This document shows, in pieces, positions 35,629 to 45,069 of a DNA stretch of 64,000 bases. Where the stretch lies: contig NZ_CP108514.1 in the NCBI RefSeq assembly GCF_035989305.1, forward strand, positions 3,472,501 through 3,536,500, written 5' to 3'. A program made the position numbers and the translations under genes. The DNA is from Streptomyces sp. NBC_01233. Its GTDB lineage: Bacteria; Actinomycetota; Actinomycetes; Streptomycetales; Streptomycetaceae. Every line of letters begins with the position of its first letter. Within the stretch, counting starts at the first letter, position 1. The notes under the pieces are model-generated. The model ran no database searches and was not told the DNA's origin. It worked only from the letters and a program-made list of their open reading frames with translations.

Positions 35629-35693
35629 CCGGCCCCCGCTCGTCCACCATCCGGCCCCCGCTCATGCACGGCCCGCCTCATCCACCGCTCACC

Positions 35694-36299
35694 TCACTCG
35701 CCGCTGCGGCGGCGGCGCAGGGCCAGCGCCCGGCCCGCGGCGGCCAGGGTGGCGACGGCGGCCAGGATCGCGCCGATCACCGTGTGCGGCAGGCTCGGGC
35801 CGTCGTCGTGGTCCTTCTTGGCCGCGGCGGCGACCGGCTCGGCCCCCTTCGCGAGCTCGGCGGACATGCCGCCGCCGCCCGCGTGGACGGGCCAGACCGG
35901 CGAGGCGTGGTGGGAGGGGTGGCGGTACGGGGAGATCTGGACGGAGCCGCTGACCTTGTCGCGGCCGTCGCACGTCACCCGGATGGAGTGCCAGCCGGGC
36001 GAGGCGTGCGAGCTGATCACCGCCTCGCCGTAGAGCAGGCTGCGGCCGCCGTCGCGGCCGTAGAGGTCGACGTCCGCGACGAAGACGGCGGACTTGGCCG
36101 ACCCTCTGCTGCCGTCGCATCCGTTGACGCGCAGCTTGACCTGCGCTCCGGGGTGGGCCGGATCCGGGTCGACCGTGATGCTGCCGCGGCCACCGCGGTC
36201 CTCCTCGCCCGCGAGGGCGGCGGGCACGGTCACCGCGGAGAACGCCGCCAGGGCGACGGACACGGCGGCGGCACGGAGAGCGATCGGGACACTGCGCAT
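35694..36299 (-). CDS. Exported wall or membrane protein with LPHT-type tail
   Basis: 201 aa from ATG 36299 with GGAGG upstream. The signal peptide ends near VPAALAG (about 30). The mature part begins with a beta-sandwich-like domain (ITVDPDPAHPGAQVKLRVNG, then SSHASPGWHSIRVTCDGRD). The C-terminus is SLPHTVIGAILAAVATLAAA followed by GRALALRRRR: an LPxT box, a membrane helix and a basic tail, laid out like a sortase signal with V in place of the usual G. It sits 65 bp upstream of the class F sortase on the same strand, so it is the obvious substrate candidate. Confidence 0.8.
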   Translation of the reverse strand: MRSVPIALRAAAVSVALAAFSAVTVPAALAGEEDRGGRGSITVDPDPAHPGAQVKLRVNGCDGSRGSAKSAVFVADVDLYGRDGGRSLLYGEAVISSHASPGWHSIRVTCDGRDKVSGSVQISPYRHPSHHASPVWPVHAGGGGMSAELAKGAEPVAAAAKKDHDDGPSLPHTVIGAILAAVATLAAAGRALALRRRRSGE

Positions 36300-36420
36300 G
36301 GTGAACCTCCTCGTCAAGGAGACTCACGCGCGGCGCGCCGCTCCGCATCCGGAACGGCGCCGTACGTGTCAGCCGTACGCCTCAAACGCGGTACGCCCTG
36401 TCGGCCGTACGCCGTACGCC

Positions 36421-37200
36421 TCAGACGAGGTCGACCAGATCCGCGATCGAATCGACGGTCTTGGTCGGGCGGTACGGGAACTTCTCGGTGTCCGCGATCG
36501 AGGTCAGGCCGGTGAGGACGAGGAAGGTCTGCATGCCCGCCTCCAGGCCGGCCAGCACGTCGGTGTCCATGCGGTCGCCGATCATCGCGCTGGTCTCCGA
36601 GTGCGCGCCGATGGCGTTCAGGCCGGTGCGCATCATCAGCGGGTTGGGCTTGCCGGCGAAGTACGGCTTCTTGCCGGTCGCCTTGGTGATCAGTGCGGCG
36701 ACCGCGCCGGTGGCCGGGAGCGGGCCCTCGGTGGAGGGGCCGGTCTCGTCGGGGTTGGTGCAGATGAAGCGGGCGCCCGCGTTGATCAGGCGGACCGCCT
36801 TCGTCATCGCCTCGAAGCTGTACGTCCGGGTCTCGCCCAGGACCACGTAGTCGGGCTCGTGGTCGGTCAGGATGTAGCCGATGTCGTGCAGGGCGGTGGT
36901 CAGGCCCGCCTCGCCGATGACGTACGCCGTGCCGCCCGGGCGCTGGTCGTCGAGGAACTTCGCGGTGGCCAGCGCGGAGGTCCAGATGTTCTCGACGGGC
37001 ACGTCCAGACCCATCCGGGACAGGCGGGCCTGGAGGTCGCGGGGGGTGTAGATGGAGTTGTTGGTCAGGACCAGGAAGGGCTTGCCGGACTCGCGCAGCC
37101 GCTTGATGAAGGCATCGGCGCCGGGGATCGGGGTGCCCTCGTGGATGAGGACCCCGTCCATGTCGGTGAGCCAGGATTCGATCGGCTTGCGCTCTGCCAC
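36421..37200 (-). CDS. HAD-IIA (NagD-like) phosphatase
   Basis: 259 aa. HAD motif I is LTDMDGVLIHEG (nucleophile D13), motif II FLVLTNNSIYTPRDL, motif III K and P in FAGKPNPLMM, and motif IV MIGDRMDTDVLAGLEAG. The capping domain between motifs II and III is the IIA type, as in NagD and nucleotide phosphatases. It is a cytosolic phosphatase of nucleotides or sugar phosphates; the substrate cannot be read from sequence. It is a single gene with a short upstream promoter region. Confidence 0.92.
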   Translation of the reverse strand: MAERKPIESWLTDMDGVLIHEGTPIPGADAFIKRLRESGKPFLVLTNNSIYTPRDLQARLSRMGLDVPVENIWTSALATAKFLDDQRPGGTAYVIGEAGLTTALHDIGYILTDHEPDYVVLGETRTYSFEAMTKAVRLINAGARFICTNPDETGPSTEGPLPATGAVAALITKATGKKPYFAGKPNPLMMRTGLNAIGAHSETSAMIGDRMDTDVLAGLEAGMQTFLVLTGLTSIADTEKFPYRPTKTVDSIADLVDLV

Positions 37201-37323
37201 TGGACTGTTCTCCGCTCTCGGTGGCCTGTGACGACTGACCTCTGACCGCTAGTCTGTACCACCCTATCGGGGCCGGGCCGTGGACGCTTCGGCCGTCCAC
37301 AGCCCGGACCACGAGGGCCTGGA

Positions 37324-38883
37324 TCAGCCCAGGCGGACGTTGTCGACGGTCCAGTACCAGTTGTTGTTCCCGCTGTAGCGGAAGCGGATCTGGACGTCGG
37401 TGGCGCCGGCCGGGACCTGCAGCGCGAGGGACTCGGCCTTGGCGACGGCGTCGGCGGTGTAGGACTTCACGACGGTCGGGGCACCGCCGTTGTAGGAGAC
37501 CAGGACCTGGGCGGTCTGGCCGGCCTCCTGGCGGTAGTGCGTCTGGAAGGTCAGGTTGCGCGTGCTGCCGCCGGTGACCGCCCACTTGGGGGTGATCAGG
37601 GTGGAGTCGAAGGCGCCCGTGTGGCTCTTGTCGTCCCACTCGTCGGAGTCGGCGACGGCGAAGACGTCACGGGAGCGGACGTTCAGCTCGCGCCACTGGT
37701 CGCGCTGCGCCTGGCTCCAGAACTCGTCGGTCGCGAAGGCCCAGCCGGCCCACTCGGTGACGCCACCGGTGCCCATCTTGGAGTTGTCGACGGACCAGCC
37801 CGCGGGCGGGGTGTGCGTGAAGCCCTTCGCTCCCGCCGGGATGCCCGTCTCGTCCACGCGCGCCTGGAGGTTCGGGCGCAGGGTGTCGAAGGGGTCGTCG
37901 TCCGGGGCGTTCAGCGGGACTCCGTCGATGCCGGGGGCGTTCAGCGGGACTCCGTCGATGCCGGGGGCGGCGACGCCGACCTGGGCGAGCGCGGTCGCGG
38001 CCACGTCGACCAGCTTCACGTCGCCCCGGACCGAACCGGCCTGGATGCCCGCGCCCTTGGCGATGACGAAGGTGCCGCGCTCCTGGATGGTCGAGCCGCC
38101 GTGGCCACCGGAGTCGGTGTGGCCGTGGTCGGTGGTGACCAGGACCTTCCAGTTCTCCTGGGCGTACGTCGGGCGGTTCTGGACGGCGGTGAGCAGCTGG
38201 CCCACCAGCCCGTCCACGCGGGCGATGGTGTCGAGGTACTGCTGACTGGCGGCGCCGTAGGAGTGGCCGGCCGCGTCGATCTCGCCGAGGTAGACGAAGG
38301 CGGCGTCCGGGTTCTGGTCGCGCAGCTCGGCGGCGGCCGCGGCGGCGATCTTCGGGTCCTCGCCCCGGTAGCCGTCGCGGTCGCCCTTGAGGGAGAGGCG
38401 CTTGTCGATCTTGGCGGAGAAGATCGGGCCGTTCTGGTCGGTGGAGGTGATGGGCTCCCAGTCGGCGGCCGCGTACGTGTTGAGCGCCGGCTTGGCGTTC
38501 TCGATGCGGGTCAGGAAGTCCGGGTACGCGGTGTAGTTCTTGCCGGTGAAGGAGTTGTCCTTCACGCCGTGCTTGTCGGGCCAGACTCCGGTGGCGATGG
38601 TGGACCAGCCGGGGCCCGAGGAGGTGGCGGCCATCGGGTTCGCGTAGAGGGTGCTGCGGGCGGTGAGGCCCTGGGCCATCAGGCCCTGCAGGTTCGGCGC
38701 GTTGGCGGCCTTGACACGGTCCAGGACCGCGCCGTCGATGCCGATGACGAGGACCTTGCCGGTGCCGGCGGCGGCCGCGGCCTCGTCGGCGGTGGCGGCG
38801 TGCGCGCCGAGTGCGGTGGCGAGCAGGGCGGTGACGGTGGTGGCCACGGCGAGGGTGCGTCCGGCGGGGACAGCAGTGGGCAC
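37324..38883 (-). CDS. Secreted alkaline phosphatase-superfamily protein
   Basis: 519 aa from GTG 38883, with GGAGGAG 3 nt upstream. The signal peptide ends near AHAATADEA (about 30). It is a nucleotide pyrophosphatase/phosphodiesterase-type domain: VLVIGIDGAVLDRVKAANAP, then SSGPGWSTIATGVWPDKHGV (nucleophile region), YLGEIDAAGHSYG and VTTDHGHTDSGGHGGS (metal ligands). A C-terminal beta-sandwich (from about 400, TLITPKWAVTGGSTRNLTFQ) ends in a carbohydrate-binding-like WYWTVDNVRLG. GIDGVPLNAP is tandemly duplicated. The extracellular phosphodiesterase lies downstream of a phosphonate-type transporter and may release phosphorus for it. Confidence 0.85.
   Translation of the reverse strand: MPTAVPAGRTLAVATTVTALLATALGAHAATADEAAAAAGTGKVLVIGIDGAVLDRVKAANAPNLQGLMAQGLTARSTLYANPMAATSSGPGWSTIATGVWPDKHGVKDNSFTGKNYTAYPDFLTRIENAKPALNTYAAADWEPITSTDQNGPIFSAKIDKRLSLKGDRDGYRGEDPKIAAAAAAELRDQNPDAAFVYLGEIDAAGHSYGAASQQYLDTIARVDGLVGQLLTAVQNRPTYAQENWKVLVTTDHGHTDSGGHGGSTIQERGTFVIAKGAGIQAGSVRGDVKLVDVAATALAQVGVAAPGIDGVPLNAPGIDGVPLNAPDDDPFDTLRPNLQARVDETGIPAGAKGFTHTPPAGWSVDNSKMGTGGVTEWAGWAFATDEFWSQAQRDQWRELNVRSRDVFAVADSDEWDDKSHTGAFDSTLITPKWAVTGGSTRNLTFQTHYRQEAGQTAQVLVSYNGGAPTVVKSYTADAVAKAESLALQVPAGATDVQIRFRYSGNNNWYWTVDNVRLG
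37904..37963 (-). repeat. Perfect 30-bp tandem duplication inside the phosphatase gene
   Basis: The 30-nt unit starting GGGGCGTTCAGCGGGACTCC occurs twice in a row (37904-37933 and 37934-37963) and encodes GIDGVPLNAP twice. The frame is kept. Most likely a recent slippage event. Confidence 0.9.
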
Positions 38884-38968
38884 GAACTCCTCCGGGAGTG
38901 ATCGTGGGAAGGCGCTGGGGACGTGCGCCGGGTCCGGACCGAAGGTGCGGGCCTCGGTCCAGACCCAT

Positions 38969-38989
38969 CCCCCAGACTTCGTCCGGGGG
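38969..38989. terminator. Hairpin between substrate-binding protein and phosphatase genes
   Basis: CCCCCAGAC pairs with GTCCGGGGG (one mismatch) around TTC, a common Streptomyces terminator-like motif, 53 bp after the substrate-binding-protein stop. Confidence 0.6.
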
Positions 38990-39041
38990 GGACCCCCAGG
39001 CAGGTCACTCTGCCGGCCGTGGGTGGCCAGGAAGTAACCGG

Positions 39042-40124
39042 TCAGCTTCCGGTTGCCGACTTCCACGCGTCGACGTAGCCGGTGAGGTTCTTGTCGATGT
39101 CGGCCCAGTCCGGCTCGAAGATCTCCACGCCCGCCATGATCTTGGTGAGTTCGACGGCGTTGGCGTCGGTCGGCTTGACGTCGGTGCGCGCCGGGAAGCC
39201 GCCGCCGACCTCGCTGACCAGCTTCTGGGCCTCTTCGCCGAGGAGGTGGTCGAGGAGCTTCTTGCCGTTCTCGGAGTGCGGGGCCTTGGCGACCAGGCCG
39301 GCCGCGTAGGGCAGGGCGAAGCTGGTGGGCTTGCCGCCGTCCTTCGCCGGGAACCAGATGCCCAGGTTCGGCATGGACTTGGACTGCGCGAAGTTCATCT
39401 GGACGTCGCCGTTGGCCACGAGCAGCTCGCCCTTGTCCGTCTTCGGCGCGAGCTTGCTGGTGGAGGAGGACGGGCCGACGTTGTTGGCCTGGAGCTTCTT
39501 CAGGTACTCCATCGCCGGCTCCTTGCCGCCGAAGTCGTGCATCGACTTGACGAGGACGGCCGTGCCGTCGCCCGCGACGCCCGGGGTGGAGTACTGCAGC
39601 CTGCCCTTGTACTTGGGGTCGAGCAGCTCCTCCCAGGTCTTGGGGGCCTCGGGGAGCTCCTTCTTGTTGTGGACGAAGCCGAAGTAGTTGTTGACGACCG
39701 AGGTCCACTTGCCGTCGGGCGCCTTGTCCGCGCCGTTGACCTTGTCGGATCCCTGCGGCACGTAGGCCTGGAGCAGGCCCTTGCCGTCGGCCTGCTGGAT
39801 GAACGGCGGCAGCGTGATCAGCACGTCGGCCTGGGTGTTGGTCTTCTCGCGGACGGCGCGCTGCACCATCTCGCCCGAGCCGCCCTCGACGTACTTGACC
39901 TCGATGCCGGTCTTCTTGGTGAAGTCGGCGAAGACCTTGTCGTACCAGCCGTCGCCCTTCTCGCTCTTGAGGCCGTCGGCGCTGTAGACGGTGACGACCT
40001 TCTCGCCGCCCCGGGAGTCGGCGGAGTCCGCGGAGGAGGAACCGCCGCAGGCGGTGAGGGAGGCGGTGAGGGCGAGGCTGCCGGCGACGGCGGCGGCACT
40101 GCGGAGCAGGAGCTTGCTGGGCAT
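39042..40124 (-). CDS. ABC transporter substrate-binding lipoprotein (phosphonate type)
   Basis: 360 aa. Lipobox LTAC with C26 after MPSKLLLRSAAAVAGSLALT. It is a class II periplasmic-binding fold: VVTVYSADGLKSEKGDGWYD, then ADVLITLPPFIQQADGKGLL, KWTSVVNNYFGFVHNKKELP and GELLVANGDVQMNFAQSK. It matches the 2-aminoethylphosphonate/iron-type (PhnS-like) binding proteins rather than PhnD. Together with two permeases and an ATPase just upstream, plus a PhnX-like HAD and flavin oxidase, 2-aminoethylphosphonate is the best-supported ligand, though not proven. Confidence 0.85.
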   Translation of the reverse strand: MPSKLLLRSAAAVAGSLALTASLTACGGSSSADSADSRGGEKVVTVYSADGLKSEKGDGWYDKVFADFTKKTGIEVKYVEGGSGEMVQRAVREKTNTQADVLITLPPFIQQADGKGLLQAYVPQGSDKVNGADKAPDGKWTSVVNNYFGFVHNKKELPEAPKTWEELLDPKYKGRLQYSTPGVAGDGTAVLVKSMHDFGGKEPAMEYLKKLQANNVGPSSSTSKLAPKTDKGELLVANGDVQMNFAQSKSMPNLGIWFPAKDGGKPTSFALPYAAGLVAKAPHSENGKKLLDHLLGEEAQKLVSEVGGGFPARTDVKPTDANAVELTKIMAGVEIFEPDWADIDKNLTGYVDAWKSATGS

Positions 40125-40209
40125 GGAACTTCCTTACGGGGAAAGGGAGTCAGCGGGGAATCAGCGGGATCTGCGGGGACCGGCCGGAGTCTGTGGGGGC
40201 CGGCTGGAG

Positions 40210-41007
40210 TCAGCGGTACGAGGCCTTGGTACGGATGCGGGAGACGGCCAGGAGGACCAGCAGGGTGGCGGCCATCAGGACCACGGCGACGGCGGAGCCG
40301 CCGAAGAGCGAACCGCGGTCGGTGGCGGTGAAGATGCGGACGGGGAGGGGCATCCAGTCCGGCGGGTAGAGCATCATCGTGGCGCTCAGCTCGCCCATGG
40401 ACAGGGCGAAGCAGAGCCCGGCCGCGGCCGTGAGGGACGGCAGCAGGAGGGGGAGCCTGACCCGCCAGAGCACGTACGCGGGACGGGCGCCGAGGGAGGC
40501 CGCCGCCTGCTCGTACGCGGGGTCGAGCCGTACGATCGCGGCCGAAACCGACTGGTGGGCGAACGCCGTGACAAGGATCGTGTGCGCCAGGATGACGATC
40601 GAGCTGGTGCCGTTGAGCAGGACCGGCGGCCGGCTGAAGGCGACGAGCACTGCGAGGCCGACGACCACGGACGGGACCGCGACGGGCAGCATGAACAGCG
40701 CGTCCAGGGCGCGCTTCCCGCGCTTCTTCAGTGTGGCGGCGGCCAGCGCGGCCCAGGTGCCGACGGCGAGTGCGAGGAGGCTGGCGGCGAGGGCGGTGAC
40801 CAGGCTGGTGGTCAGCGCCCGGAGGGATTCGCCGCGTACCGCGGAGGCGTAGTTCGCGGTCGTCGGCCCGGAGGGGAAGGCGCCCGACCAGTGGGTGGCG
40901 AAGGAGGCCGCGACCACGACGAGCAGCGGCAGGGCGAACAGCGGCAGGAAGAGGAGGCCGAAGAGGCCCCAGGCGGCCCAGCGGCCGGTCTTGCTATGCA
41001 CCAGCAC
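40210..41007 (-). CDS. ABC permease, second subunit (PhnV-like)
   Basis: 265 aa with six predicted membrane segments, starting WAAWGLFGLLFLPLFALPLLVV. The EAA loop is EQAAASLGARPAYVLWRVRLPLLLPSL, characteristic of binding-protein-dependent permeases. The start overlaps the end of the preceding permease gene by 14 bp, giving a translationally coupled heterodimer. It forms the transmembrane path with the product of 40994-41974. Confidence 0.88.
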   Translation of the reverse strand: MLVHSKTGRWAAWGLFGLLFLPLFALPLLVVVAASFATHWSGAFPSGPTTANYASAVRGESLRALTTSLVTALAASLLALAVGTWAALAAATLKKRGKRALDALFMLPVAVPSVVVGLAVLVAFSRPPVLLNGTSSIVILAHTILVTAFAHQSVSAAIVRLDPAYEQAAASLGARPAYVLWRVRLPLLLPSLTAAAGLCFALSMGELSATMMLYPPDWMPLPVRIFTATDRGSLFGGSAVAVVLMAATLLVLLAVSRIRTKASYR

Positions 41008-41966
41008 GCTTGCCCACCACCCGGTAGAGGCCGAACAGACCGACGGAGATCGCGATGTTGACGACGGCGACCACGCAGGCGGCCGCGTAGTCGGATTCGA
41101 GGATGGCCTTGCCGTAGATGAGCATCGGCAGGGTCGTGACGTCCTTGGCTCCGGTGAAGAGGACGATCCCGAACTCGTTGAGGCACATGACGAGGACGAG
41201 GCTGCCGCCCGCGGCGAGCGCCGGGAGGGCCTCGGGGAGGATCACCCGCCGGACGATCCGGGCGGGCCGGGCGCCGAGGCCGGCGGCGACCTCCAGCTGG
41301 GCGGTGTCCAGTTGGGAGAAGGCCGCGAGCAGGGGGCGCATCACGAAGGGCGTGAAGTACGTGATCTCCGCGAGGAGGACGCCCCAGGGGGTGGTGAGGA
41401 AGTGGAAGGGCCCCTCGGCGGCGCCGGTGAGGCCGGTCCAGGCCCCGTTGGCCATGCCCACGGTCCCGTAGATGAAGAGGAGGGCGAGGGTGACGAGGAA
41501 GGAGGGGAAGGAGAGGAACACGTCGATGAACTTCGCGACGGCGCGGGCCCCGGGGAAGGGCACGAAGGCGATGATCAGCGCGAGGGCGAAGCCGAGCACG
41601 AGGCAGCCGGCGGTGGCCCCGACGGCCAGCCACACGGTGGTCCCGAGGGCCTCGCGGAAGCTCTGCGAGGCGAAGACGGAGGCGTACGCGTCGAAGGCGC
41701 CGCCGCCGTTCTCGGGGCTGAGCGACTGCCGGACGACCAGTGCGAGGGGATACAGGAACACCAGCGCGAGCACGGCCACGGGCGGCAGCGCCCATACCAG
41801 CGCACGATTCAGCCTCGCCGGCGATTGAGACGCGGGGTCCGGGGCGGAGCCCCGATCTTTCAGCCGCGCCGCACATTCCAGCCCCGCCGGCGATTGAGGC
41901 ACGGGGTCCGGGGCGGAGCCCCGAGCCTCCCCGGCGGGGGTCGGCACGGCCGCGCGCCGCATGGTC

Positions 41967-41974
<8 letters not shown>
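40994..41974 (-). CDS. ABC permease, first subunit (PhnU-like), with repeat-derived N-terminus
   Basis: 326 aa. The permease proper begins about residue 55 (LNRALVWALPPVAVLALVFL) and has six membrane segments and the EAA loop LEVAAGLGARPARIVRRVIL. Residues about 15-54 are encoded by two tandem copies of the dispersed GGGGCTCCGCCCC repeat (41815-41940) and read GSAPDPVPQSPAGL, then RGSAPDPASQSPARL. These residues have no counterpart in ordinary permeases, so the repeat has entered the reading frame without breaking it. The start overlaps the ATPase gene by 8 bp. Confidence 0.85.
41815..41940 (-). repeat. Two tandem GGGGCTCCGCCCC-type repeats inside a coding region
   Basis: On the minus strand: CGGGGCTCCGCCCCGGACCC then CGTGCCTCAATCGCCGGCGG, and a second copy GATCGGGGCTCCGCCCCGGA then CCCCGCGTCTCAATCGCCGG. 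These match copies A and B. Both lie in frame within the 5' end of the permease gene, whereas the other copies are intergenic. Confidence 0.8.
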
Positions 41975-43012
<1,038 letters not shown>

Positions 43013-43016
<4 letters not shown>

Positions 43017-43783
43017 GACGACTCCGCCAGGAGGTCCGGGAGTTCCGCGACGGAGCCGAGGACGTGGGTCGCGCCGTTCGCCGTCAGCGCCGCGCGGTCG
43101 TGGGCGCCGGTGAGGACGCCCGCCACGGTCCCGGCGCCGGCGCGGCGGCCGCTGAGCATGTCGTAGGCGGTGTCGCCCGCGACCACCGTGTCGCGTACGT
43201 CGGTCACGGCGCCGGTGCGCAGGAACGCGGTCAGCACCATGTCCGGGTAGGGCCGGCCGCGGCCGCCCGCGTCGGCGGGGCAGAGGGTGAGGTCGGCGAG
43301 GTCCTGCCAGCCGAGGGCGTCGAGGATGGCGTCCTGCGTCACGCGGGCGAAGCCGGTGGTCAGGACGACGGTGCGGCCGTCGGCGCGGAGCTTCTCGATG
43401 GCGGAGCGGGCGCCGGGCACCGAGGCGATGAGGCCGCCGTCGACGAGCTCCGCGTACGCCTCCTCGAAGGCGGAGTTGGCGCGCCGGGCGAGCTCCTCCG
43501 TACCGAAGAGGTGACGGAAGACGGTGATCTTGGACTCGCCCATGGTGTCGCGGACGTACTGGAGCTTGGCCGCGTGGTCGGGGGTGCCGGGCTCGACGCC
43601 CAGGCGCTCGGCGGCGCGTTCGAAGGCGCGCTCGACGAGGCCGCCGTCGGCGACGGTGGTGCCGGCCATGTCGAGGACGATCAGCTTGCGGGTGTCGGTG
43701 GTGGCCGTGGCGGTTGTGGTGTGCGTGGCGTGCGTGGTGTGCGTGGCGTGCGTGGTGTGCGTGGCGTGCGTGGTGTCGGTCAT
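43013..43783 (-). CDS. Phosphonatase-like (PhnX-like) HAD hydrolase
   Basis: 256 aa from ATG 43783. Residues 4-22 are a Thr/His/Ala repeat encoded by a 3 x 18-bp array. The HAD domain starts KLIVLDMAGTTVADGGLVER (nucleophile D38), followed by FRHLFGTEELARRANSAFEE, VLTTGFARVTQDAILDALGW and VVAGDTAYDMLSGRRAGAGT. The DMAGTT nucleophile loop is that of phosphonoacetaldehyde hydrolase relatives (the TIGR03351-type group). Its place between an FAD oxidase gene and the phosphonate-type ATPase supports C-P or phosphate-ester cleavage of an AEP breakdown product. Confidence 0.85.
43719..43772 (-). repeat. 3 x 18-bp tandem array at the start of the HAD gene
   Basis: The plus-strand unit GTGTGCGTGGCGTGCGTG occurs three times without change (43719-43736, 43737-43754, 43755-43772). 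The minus-strand coding product is a THATHT-type peptide. The unit is a multiple of three, so copy-number change keeps the frame. Confidence 0.9.
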
Positions 43784-43788
43784 CCGGC

Positions 43789-44910
43789 TTACCAGCCCAG
43801 TTCGTTCGCGGTGGTCTCGGCTATGGCGGGCGAGCAGGTCATGCCGCGTCCGCCGGGTCCGGTCACCAGCCAGACGCCGTCGGCCACCTGCTGGCGGTGG
43901 ACGACGCGGGTGGTGTCGGTGCACTGCGCGTACACGCCCGCCCAGCGGCGCTGGATCCGCGGCAGCGGGCGGCCCAGGAAGCCCTCGACCACCCCGGTGA
44001 GGTGTTCGTAGGGGTCTTCGAGGGTGTCGAAGGCGAAGGGGTGCTCGTACTCGTGGGTGTCGCCGATGGTCAGTCCGCCGTCGCGGCGCTGGACCATCAG
44101 CAGCTGCATCTTGTGCGCGGCGGCTGTCGGCGCCTGGTCCTGCCCGGCGTTGAGGGCATCGAGCGCGGGGGACTTGTAGGCGGGGTAGTAGCGGAAACTG
44201 TCGGCGTCGGCGACGGACGTCGTCAGCCGCTCGCCGAGCGGGGCGGTCTGCATCATCTGGAGCCGGACGCGGCGCACGGGCAGGTCGGGGACCAGCTCTC
44301 GGACCAGGCCGGACAGCCAGGCGCCGGTGGCGAGGACGACCGCGTCGCCGCGGTGCACGTCGCCGTGGTCGTCGCGGACGGCGGCGGGGCCCGTCACCTC
44401 GCGCACCTCCCGGCCGGGAAGGAAGGTGTACCGGCCGGTGGCCTGGAGCGCCTCCCGCAGGTGGAGCTGCGCGGTGCGCGGCTCGACGGCCGCGTCCCGC
44501 TCGCACCACAGGGCGGCCTCGAAGGCGCCGCGCAGGGCCGGGTTGATCTGCCGCGCCTCCTCGGCGGTGACCAGCTCGTAGCCGCGGGCGGCGGCGTCGG
44601 GGCGGGCCAGGGCCGCCTCGGCTACGGCGTGCTCGCGGTCGGTGCGGACGGGGGTGAGGGAGCCGTTGGCGCGGAAGCCCAGGCCGGGCACCTCCGCGCC
44701 GATGCGCTCCCAGAGCTCGCGGGCCCGCAGGGCGGTGTCGATCTCCTCTCCCCCGGCCCGTCCGCTGACCCAGATCTGGCCGAAATTGCGCAGTGACGCG
44801 CCGCGGGCCTCCGCCTCTCGCTCGATCTGGACGACCTCGTGGCCGCGTTGGACTGCTTGCCAGGCGTGCATGGTGCCGACCACGCCGCCTCCGACGACTA
44901 TGACTCTCAC
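43789..44910 (-). CDS. FAD-dependent amine oxidase of the phosphonate cluster (TIGR03364-like)
   Basis: 373 aa from GTG 44910. The Rossmann dinucleotide site VIVVGGGVVGTMHAWQAVQR opens the protein. GASLRNFGQIWVSG and the C-terminal WAGVYAQCTDTT, then GVWLVTGPGGRGMTCSPAIA fit the DAO/glycine-oxidase superfamily. The specific pairing with a phosphonatase-like HAD and PhnSUVT-like transporter is that of the TIGR03364 group. Probable role: oxidative deamination of AEP or N-methyl-AEP to phosphonoacetaldehyde (inference). The stop is 5 bp from the HAD start, so they are co-transcribed. Confidence 0.82.
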   Translation of the reverse strand: MRVIVVGGGVVGTMHAWQAVQRGHEVVQIEREAEARGASLRNFGQIWVSGRAGGEEIDTALRARELWERIGAEVPGLGFRANGSLTPVRTDREHAVAEAALARPDAAARGYELVTAEEARQINPALRGAFEAALWCERDAAVEPRTAQLHLREALQATGRYTFLPGREVREVTGPAAVRDDHGDVHRGDAVVLATGAWLSGLVRELVPDLPVRRVRLQMMQTAPLGERLTTSVADADSFRYYPAYKSPALDALNAGQDQAPTAAAHKMQLLMVQRRDGGLTIGDTHEYEHPFAFDTLEDPYEHLTGVVEGFLGRPLPRIQRRWAGVYAQCTDTTRVVHRQQVADGVWLVTGPGGRGMTCSPAIAETTANELGW

Positions 44911-44985
44911 GTCGCCAACGGTGGGCGCGGACCGTGACCCGGAAGGATCCGTCCGGCAACGCGCCGGTGAACGACCCTCGACACT

Positions 44986-44997
44986 TGGACTAGACCC
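44986..44997. promoter_or_regulatory. GntR/DasR-like operator upstream of the phosphonate operon
   Basis: TGGACTAGACCC resembles TGGTCTAGACCA, the operator class of HutC/DasR-type GntR regulators. It lies 76 bp upstream of the FAD oxidase start, in the promoter region of the operon, with the GntR gene on its other side. The GntR protein next door is the simplest binder; DasR is the alternative. Confidence 0.55.
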
Positions 44998-45069
44998 GTT
45001 ATCTTCCTGTGACCAGAGTGCGGTGCTCATATATCCCTTTACAACCGGTAAGAGTCGATCGACCTGCGG

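Noticed and set aside
37324..38883. Phosphatase-superfamily gene as phosphonoacetate hydrolase (PhnA)
   Set aside because: It is secreted and carries a C-terminal accessory domain and nucleotide-pyrophosphatase-like motifs; PhnA is cytosolic. A terminator separates it from the phosphonate operon.
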